Assembly: GCA_910585875.1 (NCBI GenBank)
Contig: CAJUIK010000003.1
Location: 1-64,000 of the forward strand
DNA from: an uncultured Eubacteriales bacterium
GTDB taxonomy: Bacteria > Bacillota > Clostridia > Oscillospirales > Butyricicoccaceae
Direction: 5' to 3'
Length of the DNA: 64,000 bases
The position numbers were made by a program, and so were the translations under genes. Position 1 is the stretch's first letter, and every line of letters starts with the position of its first letter. The notes under the pieces are model-generated. The model made no database searches. It had not been told where the DNA came from and saw only the letters and a program-made list of their open reading frames with translations. Shown one piece after another: positions 49,357 through 59,825 of the stretch.

Positions 49357-50301
49357 ATGTGGAAATTCATTCTTAAGAGACTGGTTATGATGATCCCCGT
49401 GCTGATCGGCGTCACGCTGCTCGTGTACATGATCCTGCATTTCGCCCCCGGCGACCCGGCGAAGGTTATCCTGGGCGAGCAGGCCACACCCGAGCAGATT
49501 GAAGAGCTGAGAGAGCAGCTGGGGCTCAACGACCCGGTGTTGGTGCAGTACGCCAATTACATTATCAACCTGGTGCAGGGCGATATGGGCATGTCGTACA
49601 AGACCAAAGGCCCGGTTTCGGACGAAGTGTTCAACCGGTTCCCCAACACCATGAAGCTGACGGCCTGCGCTATGCTGCTGGCTGTGGCGGCGGCCGTGCC
49701 TCTGGGCGTCGTAGCCGCCGTGAGACAAAACACCTTGTTTGACAGCGTGAGCATGATCGTCGCCCTGGTGGGCGTTTCGATGCCCATCTTCTGGCTGGGC
49801 CTGCTGCTGATCCTGTTCTTCTCGCTGCGACTGGGCTGGTTCCCATCCTCCGGCAGCGAAGGGTGGAAGAGCATCGTGCTGCCCGCCGTTGCTCTGGGCT
49901 TTAACCACATGGCGTCCATCGCCAGAACAACTCGTTCTTCCATGCTGGAAACCATCCGCGCGGACTATATCCGCACCGTGCGCGCCAAGGGCGTGGCCTA
50001 CAGCAAGGCCATCACCAAGCACGCGCTGAAAAACGCGCTGATCCCCACCATCACCGTTATCGGCCTGCAGATCGGCTTTATGCTGGGCGGCTCGGTGCTG
50101 ACAGAGACAGTGTTCGCATGGCCTGGCGTCGGCCGTTTGATGGTGGACTCCATCAATGGCCGCGATATCCCCATGGTTATGGGTTGTATGATCCTGGTCT
50201 GCGCCACGTTCTCCTTCGTAAACTTGATCGTGGACCTGCTGTACGCAGCGGTGGATCCGCGGATTAAGTCCCAGTACAAGTCAGGGGGTAAGAGCAAATG
50301 A
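49357..50301 (+). CDS. Peptide ABC permease (DppB/OppB-like), operon 2
   Basis: A 314-residue channel subunit with six TM helices. Start MWKFILKRLVMMIPVLIGVT, FAPGDPAKVILGEQATPEQI, a permease coupling loop near IRADYIRTVRAKGVAYSKA, and the end AAVDPRIKSQYK. AGGAGG precedes ATG 49357. It pairs with the next gene (4-nt overlap) to form the translocator that the neighbouring receptors presumably use. Confidence 0.95.
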   Translation: MWKFILKRLVMMIPVLIGVTLLVYMILHFAPGDPAKVILGEQATPEQIEELREQLGLNDPVLVQYANYIINLVQGDMGMSYKTKGPVSDEVFNRFPNTMKLTACAMLLAVAAAVPLGVVAAVRQNTLFDSVSMIVALVGVSMPIFWLGLLLILFFSLRLGWFPSSGSEGWKSIVLPAVALGFNHMASIARTTRSSMLETIRADYIRTVRAKGVAYSKAITKHALKNALIPTITVIGLQIGFMLGGSVLTETVFAWPGVGRLMVDSINGRDIPMVMGCMILVCATFSFVNLIVDLLYAAVDPRIKSQYKSGGKSK

Positions 50302-51188
50302 GTAAGGGAAATAACAACGCCAACGCCGCCACAAGCACGAAAAAGCATGGCCAGATGTACGACGTTTGGCGTCATCTGAAAAGAAACAAAGGCGCTATGC
50401 TGGGTTTGGCCATCGTGGTTCTGCTGATCCTGATGGTGACTTTCGCCGGCGTGCTGTATGATTATGAAGAAGTCGTCATCAAGCAGGATATCGCCAACCG
50501 CCTGCAGTCTCCCTCCGGGGCCCATCCCTTCGGCACAGACGAAATGGGCCGCGACATCATGGCGAGAATCTTCCACGGCGCCCGCATGAGCTTGGGCATC
50601 AGCGTGGTGGCCGTCTGCTTCTCCTTGGTGGTGGGCGGCATCCTGGGCGCTTCCGCCGGCTTCTTCGGCGGCAAGGTGGATATGATCATCATGCGCTGCA
50701 TGGACATCCTGCTGGCTATTCCCAACATCCTGCTGGCCATCACCATCGTGGCCGCGCTGGGCGCCAGCAACTTCAACTTGATCATCGCGCTGACGATTTC
50801 CAGCGTGCCCGGCTTTTCCCGTATCGTCCGCGGCGCAGTGCTGACCGTCCGCGATTCTGAGTACATCGAAGCCGCCCGCGCCATCGGCGCCAAAAACGGC
50901 AGAATTATTCTGAGCCACGTTATTCCCAACTGTATGGGCCCCATCCTGGTTCAGACGACGCTGAACGTCGGCGGCACCATCCTTTCCACCGCCGGCTTGA
51001 GCTTCCTGGGCCTGGGCGTTCAGGCTCCCCGTCCCGAATGGGGCGCGATGCTGTCCGGCGGCAGAACGTATATCCGCGATTACAGCTATATCACCATGTT
51101 CCCCGGCTGCATGATCATGATCACGATTCTGAGCCTGAACCTGTTGGGCGACGGTCTGCGTGACGCGCTGGATCCGAGACTGAAGTAA
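50298..51188 (+). CDS. Peptide ABC permease (DppC/OppC-like), operon 2
   Basis: A 296-residue second channel subunit. HPFGTDEMGRDIMARIFHGA is the DppC hallmark; the coupling loop is RDSEYIEAARAIGAKNGRII; the end LLGDGLRDALDPRLK is typical. It starts within the end of the previous gene (ATGA), so translation is coupled. Length is normal for the family. Confidence 0.95.
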   Translation: MSKGNNNANAATSTKKHGQMYDVWRHLKRNKGAMLGLAIVVLLILMVTFAGVLYDYEEVVIKQDIANRLQSPSGAHPFGTDEMGRDIMARIFHGARMSLGISVVAVCFSLVVGGILGASAGFFGGKVDMIIMRCMDILLAIPNILLAITIVAALGASNFNLIIALTISSVPGFSRIVRGAVLTVRDSEYIEAARAIGAKNGRIILSHVIPNCMGPILVQTTLNVGGTILSTAGLSFLGLGVQAPRPEWGAMLSGGRTYIRDYSYITMFPGCMIMITILSLNLLGDGLRDALDPRLK

Positions 51189-51206
51189 GACAGGAGGAAA
51201 AAAGCG

Positions 51207-52214
51207 ATGAGTGACAAAAAGAACCTTGCTGTTGAAATCAAGGATCTGGTGGTGGAATTCCGCACGGACGACGCCACCGTCCAGGCGGTAAACGGGCTGG
51301 ATCTTGAGATTGAAAAGGGCAAAACCCTGGGCCTGGTAGGCGAGACCGGCGCTGGCAAGACCACCACCGGCCTGTCCATCCTGCGCCTGATTCCCGACCC
51401 CCCGGGAAAAATCGTGGGCGGCACCGTCAAGCTCAACGGCGAGGATATTTTCGCCAAGACGGAAAAAGAAATGGAAAAGGTCCGCGGCAATCAGGTGTCC
51501 ATGATATTCCAGGATCCCATGACTTCCCTGGACCCCGTTATAACAGTAGAAGACCAGATCGCCGAGGTTGTGGAGCTCCATGAAAATGTGAACCACGCCA
51601 AGGCTGTGGAACGCGCCAGAGAGATGCTGGAGCTGGTTGGTATTCCGGGCGAACGCGGCACCGAGTATCCCCACCAGTTCTCCGGCGGCATGAAGCAGCG
51701 CGTGGTTATCGCCATTGCGCTGGCCTGCTCCCCCGGCCTGCTGATCGCCGACGAGCCCACCACGGCTCTGGACGTGACGATTCAGGCCCAGGTGCTGGAG
51801 ATGATGAAAAACCTGAAAGAGCAGTATAACACCTCTATGCTCATGATCACCCATGACCTGGGCATTGTGGCCGAAATCTGCGACACGGTTTCCATCATCT
51901 ACGCCGGCCGTATTGTGGAGCACGGCAACCTGGAAGATGTGTTTGATTATACCCGCCATCCGTATACAGAGGGCCTGTTCAACTCCCTGCCCGACCTGGA
52001 TCACCGGGAGCAGCGGCTGAAGCCCATCAAGGGCCTGATGCCCGACCCCAGCAACCTGCCGGCAGGCTGCGCCTTCTGCCCCCGCTGCGATTACGCCATG
52101 GAAATCTGCAAAACCCAGAAGCCCAAGCGCGTTTACCGCAACGAGGAGCATTATGTGGAGTGCCACCTGTATAACGAAGAGAATATCAAGGAAGGGATGT
52201 TGAACCGGAAATGA
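51207..52214 (+). CDS. Peptide ABC ATPase (DppD/OppD-like), operon 2
   Basis: A 335-residue ATPase. Walker A is GETGAGKT, where most relatives have GESGSGKS. Q-loop [11 protein letters not shown], signature FSGGMKQRV, Walker [15 protein letters not shown], and H-loop MLMITHDLG. The C-terminal Cys cluster [15 protein letters not shown] may bind Fe-S as in some OppD proteins. GGAGG precedes ATG 51207. Four-nt overlap with the next ATPase gene. Confidence 0.95.
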   Translation: MSDKKNLAVEIKDLVVEFRTDDATVQAVNGLDLEIEKGKTLGLVGETGAGKTTTGLSILRLIPDPPGKIVGGTVKLNGEDIFAKTEKEMEKVRGNQVSMIFQDPMTSLDPVITVEDQIAEVVELHENVNHAKAVERAREMLELVGIPGERGTEYPHQFSGGMKQRVVIAIALACSPGLLIADEPTTALDVTIQAQVLEMMKNLKEQYNTSMLMITHDLGIVAEICDTVSIIYAGRIVEHGNLEDVFDYTRHPYTEGLFNSLPDLDHREQRLKPIKGLMPDPSNLPAGCAFCPRCDYAMEICKTQKPKRVYRNEEHYVECHLYNEENIKEGMLNRK

Positions 52215-53167
52215 GCGAACAGAGAGCACTGTTAGACGTAAGGGGCCTCAAAAAGTACTTTAGTACTCCCAGAGGTATGCTTCACGCGGTCGACGACGTC
52301 ACCTTCACCATCGAAAAGGGCAAGACCCTGGGCGTTGTGGGCGAATCCGGCTGCGGCAAGTCCACCACCGGCCGGGCCATCCTGCGCCTGCTGGAGCCCA
52401 CAGGCGGCGAAGTGCTGTTTGAGGGCGAAGACCTGGCCAAACTGAGCAAAGAAGAGATGCGCAAAAAGAGAAAGGACCTGCAGATTATCTTCCAGGACCC
52501 CTTCTCCTCTCTGAACCCCAGAAAGACCATCAGCCAGACCATCGCTGAGCCTCTGCTGCTGAACAAAATGGTCAGCGACAAGAAGCAGCTGCAAGAGCGG
52601 GTGCTGGAGCTGATGTCCACCGTGGGCCTGGCGGAGAGACTGTACAACACTTATCCTCACGAGCTGGACGGCGGCCGCCGGCAGAGAATCGGCATCGCCC
52701 GCGCTCTGTCCGTTAGCCCCAAGTTCATCGTGTGCGACGAACCTGTTTCCGCTCTGGACGTTTCCATTCAGGCCCAGATTCTGAACCTGATGGAAGACCT
52801 GCAGGAGCAGATGGGTCTGACTTATATGTTCATCACCCATGACTTGTCCGTCGTCAACCACTTCTCTGACGACATTGCGGTTATGTACCTGGGCAAGCTG
52901 ATTGAAAAGGCGCCCTCTGACGAACTGTTTAAGAACCCCACCCATCCCTATACCAAGGCTCTGCTGAGCGCGATTCCTCTACCCAATATCCACAAGAAGA
53001 CAGAGCGGATCCTGCTGAAGGGCGAAATTACCAGCCCCATCGAGCCCAAGCCTGTGTGCCGTTTCGCCAATCGGTGCAACTATGCCACAGACCGCTGCCG
53101 CGGCGAGGAGCCCAAGCTGAAGGAGATCAGCCCGGGCCACTTCGTTTCCTGCTTCCTGGCAGACTAA
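52211..53167 (+). CDS. Peptide ABC ATPase (DppF/OppF-like), operon 2
   Basis: A 318-residue ATPase. Walker [16 protein letters not shown]-loop [14 protein letters not shown], signature LDGGRRQRI in place of LSGGQ, a variant I recall from Clostridia peptide importers. Walker [16 protein letters not shown]-loop MFITHDLS, and a Cys-containing tail ([15 protein letters not shown]). It overlaps the previous gene by 4 nt and ends the four-gene unit at a strong terminator. Confidence 0.95.
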   Translation: MSEQRALLDVRGLKKYFSTPRGMLHAVDDVTFTIEKGKTLGVVGESGCGKSTTGRAILRLLEPTGGEVLFEGEDLAKLSKEEMRKKRKDLQIIFQDPFSSLNPRKTISQTIAEPLLLNKMVSDKKQLQERVLELMSTVGLAERLYNTYPHELDGGRRQRIGIARALSVSPKFIVCDEPVSALDVSIQAQILNLMEDLQEQMGLTYMFITHDLSVVNHFSDDIAVMYLGKLIEKAPSDELFKNPTHPYTKALLSAIPLPNIHKKTERILLKGEITSPIEPKPVCRFANRCNYATDRCRGEEPKLKEISPGHFVSCFLAD

Positions 53168-53188
53168 AACTGAATTTCCACATGGGAG

Positions 53189-53218
53189 GCCGGCGCGAAA
53201 AAATCGCGCCGGCCTTTT
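53189..53218 (+). terminator. Terminator of operon 2
   Basis: GGCCGGCGCGA pairs with TCGCGCCGGCC around AAAAA, then TTTT. Confidence 0.92.
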
Positions 53219-53592
53219 CATGCAGGTCGGCTGGGAAGGCGTCTGCCGCGCGGGCGCAGACAGCCGCGCTTCGGCCCCTGAAACGAAACAAGGGAAGAGT
53301 CCGTTGCTTTTTTACGGAGAGTAAATTGGTTAAATTCTATAAAAAATACAGCGATTGATTGTGCAATTTGTAGAAACAGAGTACGCAAGATAAGAGGAAA
53401 ACGGTCCTTTCCACGCTTGTCCGGCAAATTCAGCAAAACCATCGAAAAAGCCCAGCCTATTTTATGAAATTTTCACAAAAATCCGGCAAGTATGAAGAAA
53501 ATATAAACAGAATATTATCAAGAATGAAGAAATCCCTTTCTGCTGAACCTGAAAAATGAAGGTAAAATATATGCGTATCTTGCGCCGCAGGA
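53219..53592. other. Intergenic region before receptor 2
   Basis: No gene found. TTGTGCAA occurs at 53359-53366; the rest is A-rich. Confidence 0.5.
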
Positions 53593-53621
53593 TTGCCAAA
53601 GGAAGGAATGGGCTTTATAAT
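53593..53621 (+). promoter_or_regulatory. Promoter of receptor gene 2
   Basis: TTGCCA, 17-nt spacer, TATAAT. Confidence 0.72.
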
Positions 53622-53732
53622 GGCTATATCAACCAGAGGGACGCCGGGGCTCTCGAGCCGGCGTTTCCATTCGATCCCCTATCCAGCGCCGCGGCGGCTG
53701 TTGCGGCAAATCCTGAAGATGAGGTGAAAGGT

Positions 53733-55292
53733 ATGAGTAAGAGAAGGTTTATCAGCATTCTGGCCCTTTTAGCCATCACAGTCAGCCTGTTTGCGGGCGT
53801 GGCTGGGTGCAACAAGGGAGAGGAGCCCAACGAGCCCGGCCAGAGCGGGAACGGCGGCGGAGGCAAGGCGTCCTCGAAGGACACCATTATCATCGCAACC
53901 ATGAGCGAACCTCCTTCCCTGACCAACAACGAACACAGCGCCGTGGCCAGCAACTATATGAACCTGCTGACTTATGAGGGCCTGCTGCGGCAGGGCATGG
54001 ATTTGCAGCCCGAGCCCGGCTTGGCCGAATCTTGGGAAGCCGTCAGCGACACCGAGTGGGATTTCAAGATTCGTAAGGGCGTCAAGTTCCACAACGGCGA
54101 AGAGATGACGGTGGAAGACGTCAAAGCGTCGCTGGATTGGGCCCAGCAATTCCCGCTGATTAAAACCAGCACAGAGAACATCAAGCAAGTGGATATCATC
54201 GACGACGAGACCGTCCGCGTCACCACTTTTGAGCCTTGCGCGGTTATTTTGAGCAACCTGACCGGCAGAGCCAACGCCATCGTCCCCAAGAAACTGATTG
54301 ACGAAGGCAACAACTTCAACGACAATCCCATCGGCACCGGCCCCTATAAGTTCACAAAGTGGACCATGGGCGACAGCATTGAATTTGAAGCTTTTGACGA
54401 TTACTGGGGCGGCGCGCCTGCCATTAAACATATGATCTGGAAGATCATCCCCGAAGGTTCTTCCCGGACCATCGCCCTGGAAGCCGGCGAAATCGACTTC
54501 ATCATCGAGGTGGAGCAGATGGACCTGGACCGGCTGGAGGGCAACAAGGATATCACCGTTCTACGCTATGACGCCACCGACACAAACTTCATGACCCTGA
54601 ACTTTGAGAAGGGCTTCAGCGACCCCAACCTGCGCCACGCCATCAACTCCGCTATCGACAAAGACAGCGTCATCGCTGTGGCGGCCAACGGCTTGGGCGT
54701 CCCGATGCTGGGGCAGACTCCTCCCAACCTGATCGGCTCCTTTGAGGAGAATGCGGATAAATATGACCCGGCCAAGGCAAAAGAGTATCTGGACAAATCC
54801 GGCGTGGATCCCAAGAGCGTGACTCTGTCCATCATCTGCTCCAACGATATGAAGAAGAGAGCGGCAGAGGTAATCCAGGCCAATCTGAAAGAGCATTTGG
54901 GCATTGACGCCGCCATCGAGAGCATGGATCTGGCCACCTATCTGTCCTCCACCTCCGAAGGCAACTTCACCGCCTGCATCGGCGGCACCAACTCCACAGA
55001 AACTGTGGGTTATATCAAATATCAGTTCCACAGCAGCGCCATCGGCGGCGCCAACCGCTCTCGCTTTGTGGATTCCCATGTGGACGAGACGGTGGAACAT
55101 CTGCTCACCGTTTTGGACGACGACGATCGGTATGCCCAGTGTGAAGAGCTGTGCGCCTATCTGAACGATCAGTGCGTGGTAGTCCCCCTGTGGCAGCCCA
55201 TCTCCCTGCGCGCTTTCAGCTCCAAGCTGAAAGGCGTGGAAGTGAACGCCGGCGGCACTGTGTATTTCGAGAAGTGCTATTGGGAAGACTAA
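53733..55292 (+). CDS. Peptide-type solute-binding lipoprotein, receptor 2
   Basis: A 519-residue family-5 receptor. Its signal peptide (FISILALLAITVSLFAGVAG with lipobox GVAGC) differs from receptors 1 and 4-7 and matches receptor 3, defining a second subfamily. The linker is Gly/Pro/Asn-rich. The body contains MSEPPSLTNNEHSAVASNYM and the shared PEGSSRTIALEAGEIDFIIE, ending VYFEKCYWED. A stretch of about 140 nt near 54070-54210 is almost identical to receptor 3. ATG 53733 has GAGGTGAAAGG; the frame is open to 53556 but has no site. Confidence 0.93.
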   Translation: MSKRRFISILALLAITVSLFAGVAGCNKGEEPNEPGQSGNGGGGKASSKDTIIIATMSEPPSLTNNEHSAVASNYMNLLTYEGLLRQGMDLQPEPGLAESWEAVSDTEWDFKIRKGVKFHNGEEMTVEDVKASLDWAQQFPLIKTSTENIKQVDIIDDETVRVTTFEPCAVILSNLTGRANAIVPKKLIDEGNNFNDNPIGTGPYKFTKWTMGDSIEFEAFDDYWGGAPAIKHMIWKIIPEGSSRTIALEAGEIDFIIEVEQMDLDRLEGNKDITVLRYDATDTNFMTLNFEKGFSDPNLRHAINSAIDKDSVIAVAANGLGVPMLGQTPPNLIGSFEENADKYDPAKAKEYLDKSGVDPKSVTLSIICSNDMKKRAAEVIQANLKEHLGIDAAIESMDLATYLSSTSEGNFTACIGGTNSTETVGYIKYQFHSSAIGGANRSRFVDSHVDETVEHLLTVLDDDDRYAQCEELCAYLNDQCVVVPLWQPISLRAFSSKLKGVEVNAGGTVYFEKCYWED

Positions 55293-55326
55293 TTCCCCTC
55301 AAACTGGAAAACAGAATGTCAAAGCC

Positions 55327-55357
55327 AAAGACGGGCCGAAAGGCCCGTCTTTTTTTT
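55327..55357 (+). terminator. Terminator of receptor 2
   Basis: AAAGACGGGCC pairs with GGCCCGTCTTT around GAAA, with a long T-tract. Confidence 0.92.
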
Positions 55358-55650
55358 GCGCGGACAAGGGGATGGGCAGGCGCCAAATTTGCGGCGGAGA
55401 ATTTGGGCAGATTGCACAAAGGGTGAAAGCACAAATAAACGCAATTTATGAAAATTGAAACACAGCTGAAACAACTTTGGAAGAAATGGAGAAATTGCCC
55501 CGGTAGATTTCGTCATATTTCACAAAAAAACAATGATTTCGTAGCAAGCATTAAAAATCTATTGTGCAAAATAGCCGCTTAGAGCTAAGGAGAAGGCGGA
55601 TAAAATAGGGCATATTGACGAAAAAAGTGTGCGTTCCTTGCGCAGGGGGC
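55358..55650. other. Intergenic region before receptor 3
   Basis: No gene found. TTGCACAA at 55412-55419 and TTGTGCAA at 55562-55569 are two opposite-strand copies of the same 8-mer, about 80-240 bp upstream of the -35. Confidence 0.5.
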
Positions 55651-55679
55651 TTGCTCTGCAAAGGGAGGGGCCCTATAAT
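55651..55679 (+). promoter_or_regulatory. Promoter of receptor gene 3
   Basis: TTGCTC, 17-nt spacer, TATAAT. Confidence 0.7.
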
Positions 55680-55786
55680 AGGGGTATCAGGCAGGGGTTT
55701 CCACAAAAGCAAACCAGGGAAGCGCGCCGGCCTGGGCCGTATCCACCAGGCGGCAAAGGCCGCCCGATTGATGAGAGGTGAAAGAT

Positions 55787-57340
55787 ATGAGTAAAAGAAA
55801 ACGTTTGGTCAGCATCCTGGCCCTGGCGGCTATCACAGTCAGCCTGTTCGCAGGCGTAGCCGGATGTAACAAAGAGGAATCCCCTGGAGGGACAGGGGGG
55901 AATGAAGCGAAAAAATCCTCCAAAGACACCATCGTGATCGCCACCATGAGCGAGACGCCCTCTTTGACAAACAACGAACACAGCGCCGTAGCCGGCGGCT
56001 ATATGAATATTCTGACGTATGAAGGCCTGCTGTTCCGCGATATGGATATGCAGCCCAAGCCCTGTTTGGCGGAGTCCTATGAGGCCGTCAGCGACACCGA
56101 GTGGGATTTCAAAATCCGCAAGGGCGTCAAGTTCCACAATGGCGAAGAGATGACGGTGGAAGACGTCAAGGCGTCGCTGGATTGGGCCCAGCAATTCCCG
56201 CTGATTAAGACCAGCACGGAGAACATCAAACAGGTGGATATCATCGACGACGAAACCGTCCGCATCACCACCTTCGGCCCCTGCGCCATCATTCTGGACA
56301 ATCTGTGCGGCACTTCCAACGCCATCGTGCCCAAGTCTTTGATTGATTCTGGCAACAACTTCAATGAAAACCCTGTCGGTACCGGCCCCTACGTTTTCAA
56401 AAAGTGGAACATGGGCGACAGCATTGAGTTCGAGGCCTTTGAAGATTATTGGGAAGGCGAACCCGCCATCAAGCATATGACTTGGAAGATCATCCCCGAA
56501 GGCTCTTCCCGGACTATCGCCTTGGAAGCCGGCGAAATCGATTTCATCGTGGAAGTGGAACAGATGGACATCGAGCGGCTGGAGAACAACGACGATCTGG
56601 TGGTTTATAAATATGAAGCCACCGACTTCAACTTTATGCAGGTCAATCATGAAAAAGGAAACCTGGGCAACCCGCTGGTGCGCCATGCCATCAATTCCGC
56701 TATCGATAAAGACAGCGTAGTCACTGTGGCCGCCAACAACCTGGGCACTCCTTCCAAATGCCAGACGCCTACAAACCTGATCGGCAGCTATGATGAAAAC
56801 GCCGACGTTTACGACCCGGCCAAGGCCAAAGAGTATCTGGCCCAATCCAATGTGAACCCCAAGGATATCACATTCTCCATCATTTGCTCCAACGACATGA
56901 AAAAGAGAGCGGGCGAAGTGATTCAGGCCAATCTGAAAGAGCATTTGGGTATTGATTGCTCCCTGGAAAGCATGGATTTAGCCACCTATCTTTCCGCCAC
57001 GACCGAGGGCAATTTCACCGCCTGTATCGGCGGCTATAACACCACAGACCAGGTGCTCTTTACCAAGGGTATGTACCACAGCCAGTCCATCGGCGGTTCC
57101 AACAGAAGCCGCCTCAACGACCCCAAGGTGGACGAGCTGATTGAAAAGGCCCTGGTCACCCTGGATAACGATGAGCGCTACGCCATTATGGAGGAACTGA
57201 ACGAATACCTGAATGAAGTCTGCCCCCTGGTGCCTCTGTGGCAGCCTGTCGCCCTGCGGGCTTACAACAAGAACCTGAAGGGCGTGGAAGTCAACGCCGT
57301 AGGCAACCTGTACTTCAAGAACTGCTATTGGGAGGAATAA
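55787..57340 (+). CDS. Peptide-type solute-binding lipoprotein, receptor 3
   Basis: A 517-residue family-5 receptor, sister of receptor 2: lipobox GVAGC, MSETPSLTNNEHSAVAGGYM, then the common body through PEGSSRTIALEAGEIDFIVE to NLYFKNCYWEE. Divergence from receptor 2 is concentrated after about residue 290, a region that could contribute to the ligand pocket, which suggests different ligands. A GGCGGC/GCCGCC stem lies just before the ribosome site. ATG 55787 has AGAGGTGAAAG; GTG 55778 is inside it. Confidence 0.93.
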   Translation: MSKRKRLVSILALAAITVSLFAGVAGCNKEESPGGTGGNEAKKSSKDTIVIATMSETPSLTNNEHSAVAGGYMNILTYEGLLFRDMDMQPKPCLAESYEAVSDTEWDFKIRKGVKFHNGEEMTVEDVKASLDWAQQFPLIKTSTENIKQVDIIDDETVRITTFGPCAIILDNLCGTSNAIVPKSLIDSGNNFNENPVGTGPYVFKKWNMGDSIEFEAFEDYWEGEPAIKHMTWKIIPEGSSRTIALEAGEIDFIVEVEQMDIERLENNDDLVVYKYEATDFNFMQVNHEKGNLGNPLVRHAINSAIDKDSVVTVAANNLGTPSKCQTPTNLIGSYDENADVYDPAKAKEYLAQSNVNPKDITFSIICSNDMKKRAGEVIQANLKEHLGIDCSLESMDLATYLSATTEGNFTACIGGYNTTDQVLFTKGMYHSQSIGGSNRSRLNDPKVDELIEKALVTLDNDERYAIMEELNEYLNEVCPLVPLWQPVALRAYNKNLKGVEVNAVGNLYFKNCYWEE

Positions 57341-57391
57341 TCCCTCGCCAGGCAAGGCTGAATTTTTTGCAAATTTCCCCTTTTGATTGGA

Positions 57392-57422
57392 CAAGGCGGG
57401 GATTCGGCCCCGCCTTATTTTT
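57392..57422 (+). terminator. Terminator of receptor 3
   Basis: AAGGCGGGG pairs with CCCCGCCTT around ATTCGG, then ATTTTTA. Confidence 0.88.
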
Positions 57423-57663
57423 AACGGTTTTCAGGGCTGTTTTTTCACAAATATAAAGTTTGAGATTGGCGGGGAGAGAACGGGCAAATTTGGGCAGTTT
57501 GCACAAAAAGTATCCGTTGGTTTATCGGGATTTTACGGAAAATCCGGGAAATATCGAAAAATCCGAAGAACGACAGGGGATTGATAGGGAAAACGGAAGC
57601 TGCGTTTTTGCGCAAAATGACGAATGATTTCACACAAACGAAAAAAATATTTAAAAAACCTCA
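57423..57663. other. Intergenic region before receptor 4
   Basis: No gene found. TTGCACAA at 57499-57506; otherwise A-rich. Confidence 0.5.
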
Positions 57664-57692
57664 TTGAAACCGGCGGGGTTTTCGATTATAAT
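57664..57692 (+). promoter_or_regulatory. Promoter of receptor gene 4
   Basis: TTGAAA, 17-nt spacer, TATAAT. Confidence 0.75.
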
Positions 57693-57754
57693 GCCTTTCG
57701 TCGGATGGGGCTGGAATCCCCGCCGGCAAATATTTGAATGAGGTGACAAAAGAA

Positions 57755-59347
57755 ATGCAAAGCAAGAAACTGCGGGTCCTGAGCCTGCTGCTGGTTTTGG
57801 CCATGGCTTTCGGCCTGTTCGCCGGCTGCAGCAAGGACGATCCGGCGCCTGCCGACGACGACAAGACCGTCGTTGACGACGGCGAAAAGAAGGAAGAGCA
57901 GCCCAAGGGAGACGGCGATGGCGCCGGCAAAGACACCATTGTGATCGCCACGATGAGCGAGACTCCCTCTTTGTCTCCCACAGACCACAACGCCACCGCT
58001 GGATCCTACATGAACCTGCTGACTTACAGCACTCTGTTCAGCTCCGACGTGGAGATGAACCCCCAGCCCCTGCTGGTGGAGAGCTATGAGAATATCAGCG
58101 ACACTGTGTGGGAGTTCAAGCTGCGCCAGGGCGTCAAGTACCACAACGGCGAAACCATGACGGTGGAAGACGTCAAGGCTTCCCTGGATAACGCCAAGCT
58201 CTGCCCGGAAATCTCCCTGTACAACGACTGTGTGGAGAGCGTTGAGATTGTGGACGACCAGACCTTCCGCATCACAACCGACGGCCCCTCCGCCGTGTTG
58301 CTCAACCACCTGGGCCACCATGGCAACGCCATCGTTCCCAAGGCTCTGCTGGACGCGGGCCATGACTTCGCCGTCGATCCCGTGGGTTCCGGCCCCTATA
58401 AGCTGGTGGAATGGAAGCGGGGCGACAGCGTGGAATTCGAGGCCTTTGAAGATTACTTCTTGGGCGAAGCCCCCATCAAGCACATGGTTTGGAAGATCAT
58501 CCCCGAAGGTTCTTCCCGGACCATCGCCCTGGAAGCCGGCGAGATCGACTTCATCGTGGAAGTGGAGGCTATGGACTACGACCGCCTGAAATCCAACGAC
58601 GACGTGGCCATCTATGAATACAGCGCCACAGAGCACAACTGGATGATGCTGAACAACGAAAAGCCCGGCCTGGACAACGCAGACGTCCGCAAGGCCATCG
58701 ACTGCGCCGTTGACAAAGAAGCCATCGTCACAGTGGCCCTGAACGGCATGGGCGAGGCGATCTATTCCCACGCCCCCAACAACCTGCCCGGCGCCAGCGA
58801 GGAAAATACCAATTCCCACGACCCGGAGAAGGCCAAAGAGTATATGGATAAATCCGGCGTGGATCCCGCCTCTGTGCAGCTGGCTATCATCTGCTCCAAC
58901 GACACCAAGAAGCGGGCCGCCGAAGTGATTCAGGCCAACCTGAAGGAAACTCTGGGCATCAACTGCACCATTGAGAGCATGGACCTGGCCACCTATCTGT
59001 CCACTACGGCGGACGGCAATTACACCGCCTCTATCGGCAACTATACCTCCAGCGATATGGTGTCCTTCCTGGTGGGCGTGTACCACAGCAAGTCCATCGG
59101 CGCTTCCAACAAGACCCGGATCAACGACCCGGAAGTGGACGCTCTGATTGACAAGGCTTCCGCTACCATCGACCCTGCCGAGCGCGAAAAAGTGCTCCAG
59201 GAGTGCGTGGCCAAAATCAACGCCCATACCCCCCAGATCCCCCTGTACCAGCCCGTCAACTTCCGGGCCTACAGCAAGGACCTCCAGGGCGTAGAGGTTT
59301 CTCCCAGCGGCACTCTGTACTTCGAGAACGTCAGCTGGAAGAACTAA
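57755..59347 (+). CDS. Peptide-type solute-binding lipoprotein, receptor 4
   Basis: A 530-residue family-5 receptor of the KKLRVLSLLLVLAMAFGLF-FAGC subfamily, with a longer Asp/Lys/Glu linker. It is the most divergent in its middle (SSDVEMNPQPLLVESYENIS; SATEHNWMMLNNEKPGLDNA) but keeps PEGSSRTIALEAGEIDFIVE. The end TLYFENVSWKN lacks the CYW motif of receptors 1-3. ATG 57755 follows GAGGTGA by about 10 nt; TTG 57734 is in frame. Confidence 0.93.
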   Translation: MQSKKLRVLSLLLVLAMAFGLFAGCSKDDPAPADDDKTVVDDGEKKEEQPKGDGDGAGKDTIVIATMSETPSLSPTDHNATAGSYMNLLTYSTLFSSDVEMNPQPLLVESYENISDTVWEFKLRQGVKYHNGETMTVEDVKASLDNAKLCPEISLYNDCVESVEIVDDQTFRITTDGPSAVLLNHLGHHGNAIVPKALLDAGHDFAVDPVGSGPYKLVEWKRGDSVEFEAFEDYFLGEAPIKHMVWKIIPEGSSRTIALEAGEIDFIVEVEAMDYDRLKSNDDVAIYEYSATEHNWMMLNNEKPGLDNADVRKAIDCAVDKEAIVTVALNGMGEAIYSHAPNNLPGASEENTNSHDPEKAKEYMDKSGVDPASVQLAIICSNDTKKRAAEVIQANLKETLGINCTIESMDLATYLSTTADGNYTASIGNYTSSDMVSFLVGVYHSKSIGASNKTRINDPEVDALIDKASATIDPAEREKVLQECVAKINAHTPQIPLYQPVNFRAYSKDLQGVEVSPSGTLYFENVSWKN

Positions 59348-59393
59348 AGGCAAACAGAATCAAAAGGCAAGGCCAGTTCGCCCTCTTGCCGCC

Positions 59394-59424
59394 AAGCCCG
59401 CGCTGAAAAGCGCGGGCTTTTTTG
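59394..59424 (+). terminator. Terminator of receptor 4
   Basis: AAGCCCGCGC pairs with GCGCGGGCTT around TGAAAA, then TTTTG. Confidence 0.92.
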
Positions 59425-59664
59425 CTTCCCCCCTGTTAGTACAGCAAATTTGTAACAGAAAATAAATATTTTAGAGATGAACCTGTAATATCGTCACTTT
59501 GAACAGAAAGGCCATCGGGATTTATAGAAACTGCACAAAAACCCGCCGGACGCCGATGAAAGAAGTCTTCAGAAGTTAGATAATCTGTACAAATATAAGC
59601 GTTTATTTTTATGAATATTAGCCAAAAAATCCAAAAAGGCAGAGAAGCGGTTTTAGAAAAACTA
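59425..59664. other. Intergenic region before receptor 5
   Basis: No gene found. CTGCACAA (one mismatch to the 8-mer) at 59531-59538; a perfect TTGTGCAA lies downstream of the promoter at 59730-59737. Confidence 0.5.
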
Positions 59665-59693
59665 TTGCAAAACCTCCGTCGAGAGGATATAAT
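59665..59693 (+). promoter_or_regulatory. Promoter of receptor gene 5
   Basis: TTGCAA, 17-nt spacer, TATAAT. Confidence 0.78.
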
Positions 59694-59825
59694 CCAGTAT
59701 ACAAACAAAAGGGAATAGTTTCAGGATATTTGTGCAAAATCGACAAATCCCCTGGAAGCTCGGTTCCGAAACCACAGCCGCCCGTGAGCAAAGGGCGGCG
59801 GCCGGATACTAAAGGAGAAATGGAT

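Noticed and set aside
49357..53167. Horizontal acquisition of operon 2 on account of different codon choice
   Set aside because: Arg and Val codons look different from operon 1, but the receptors around it share the bias. High expression explains it equally well, and I could not compute codon statistics.
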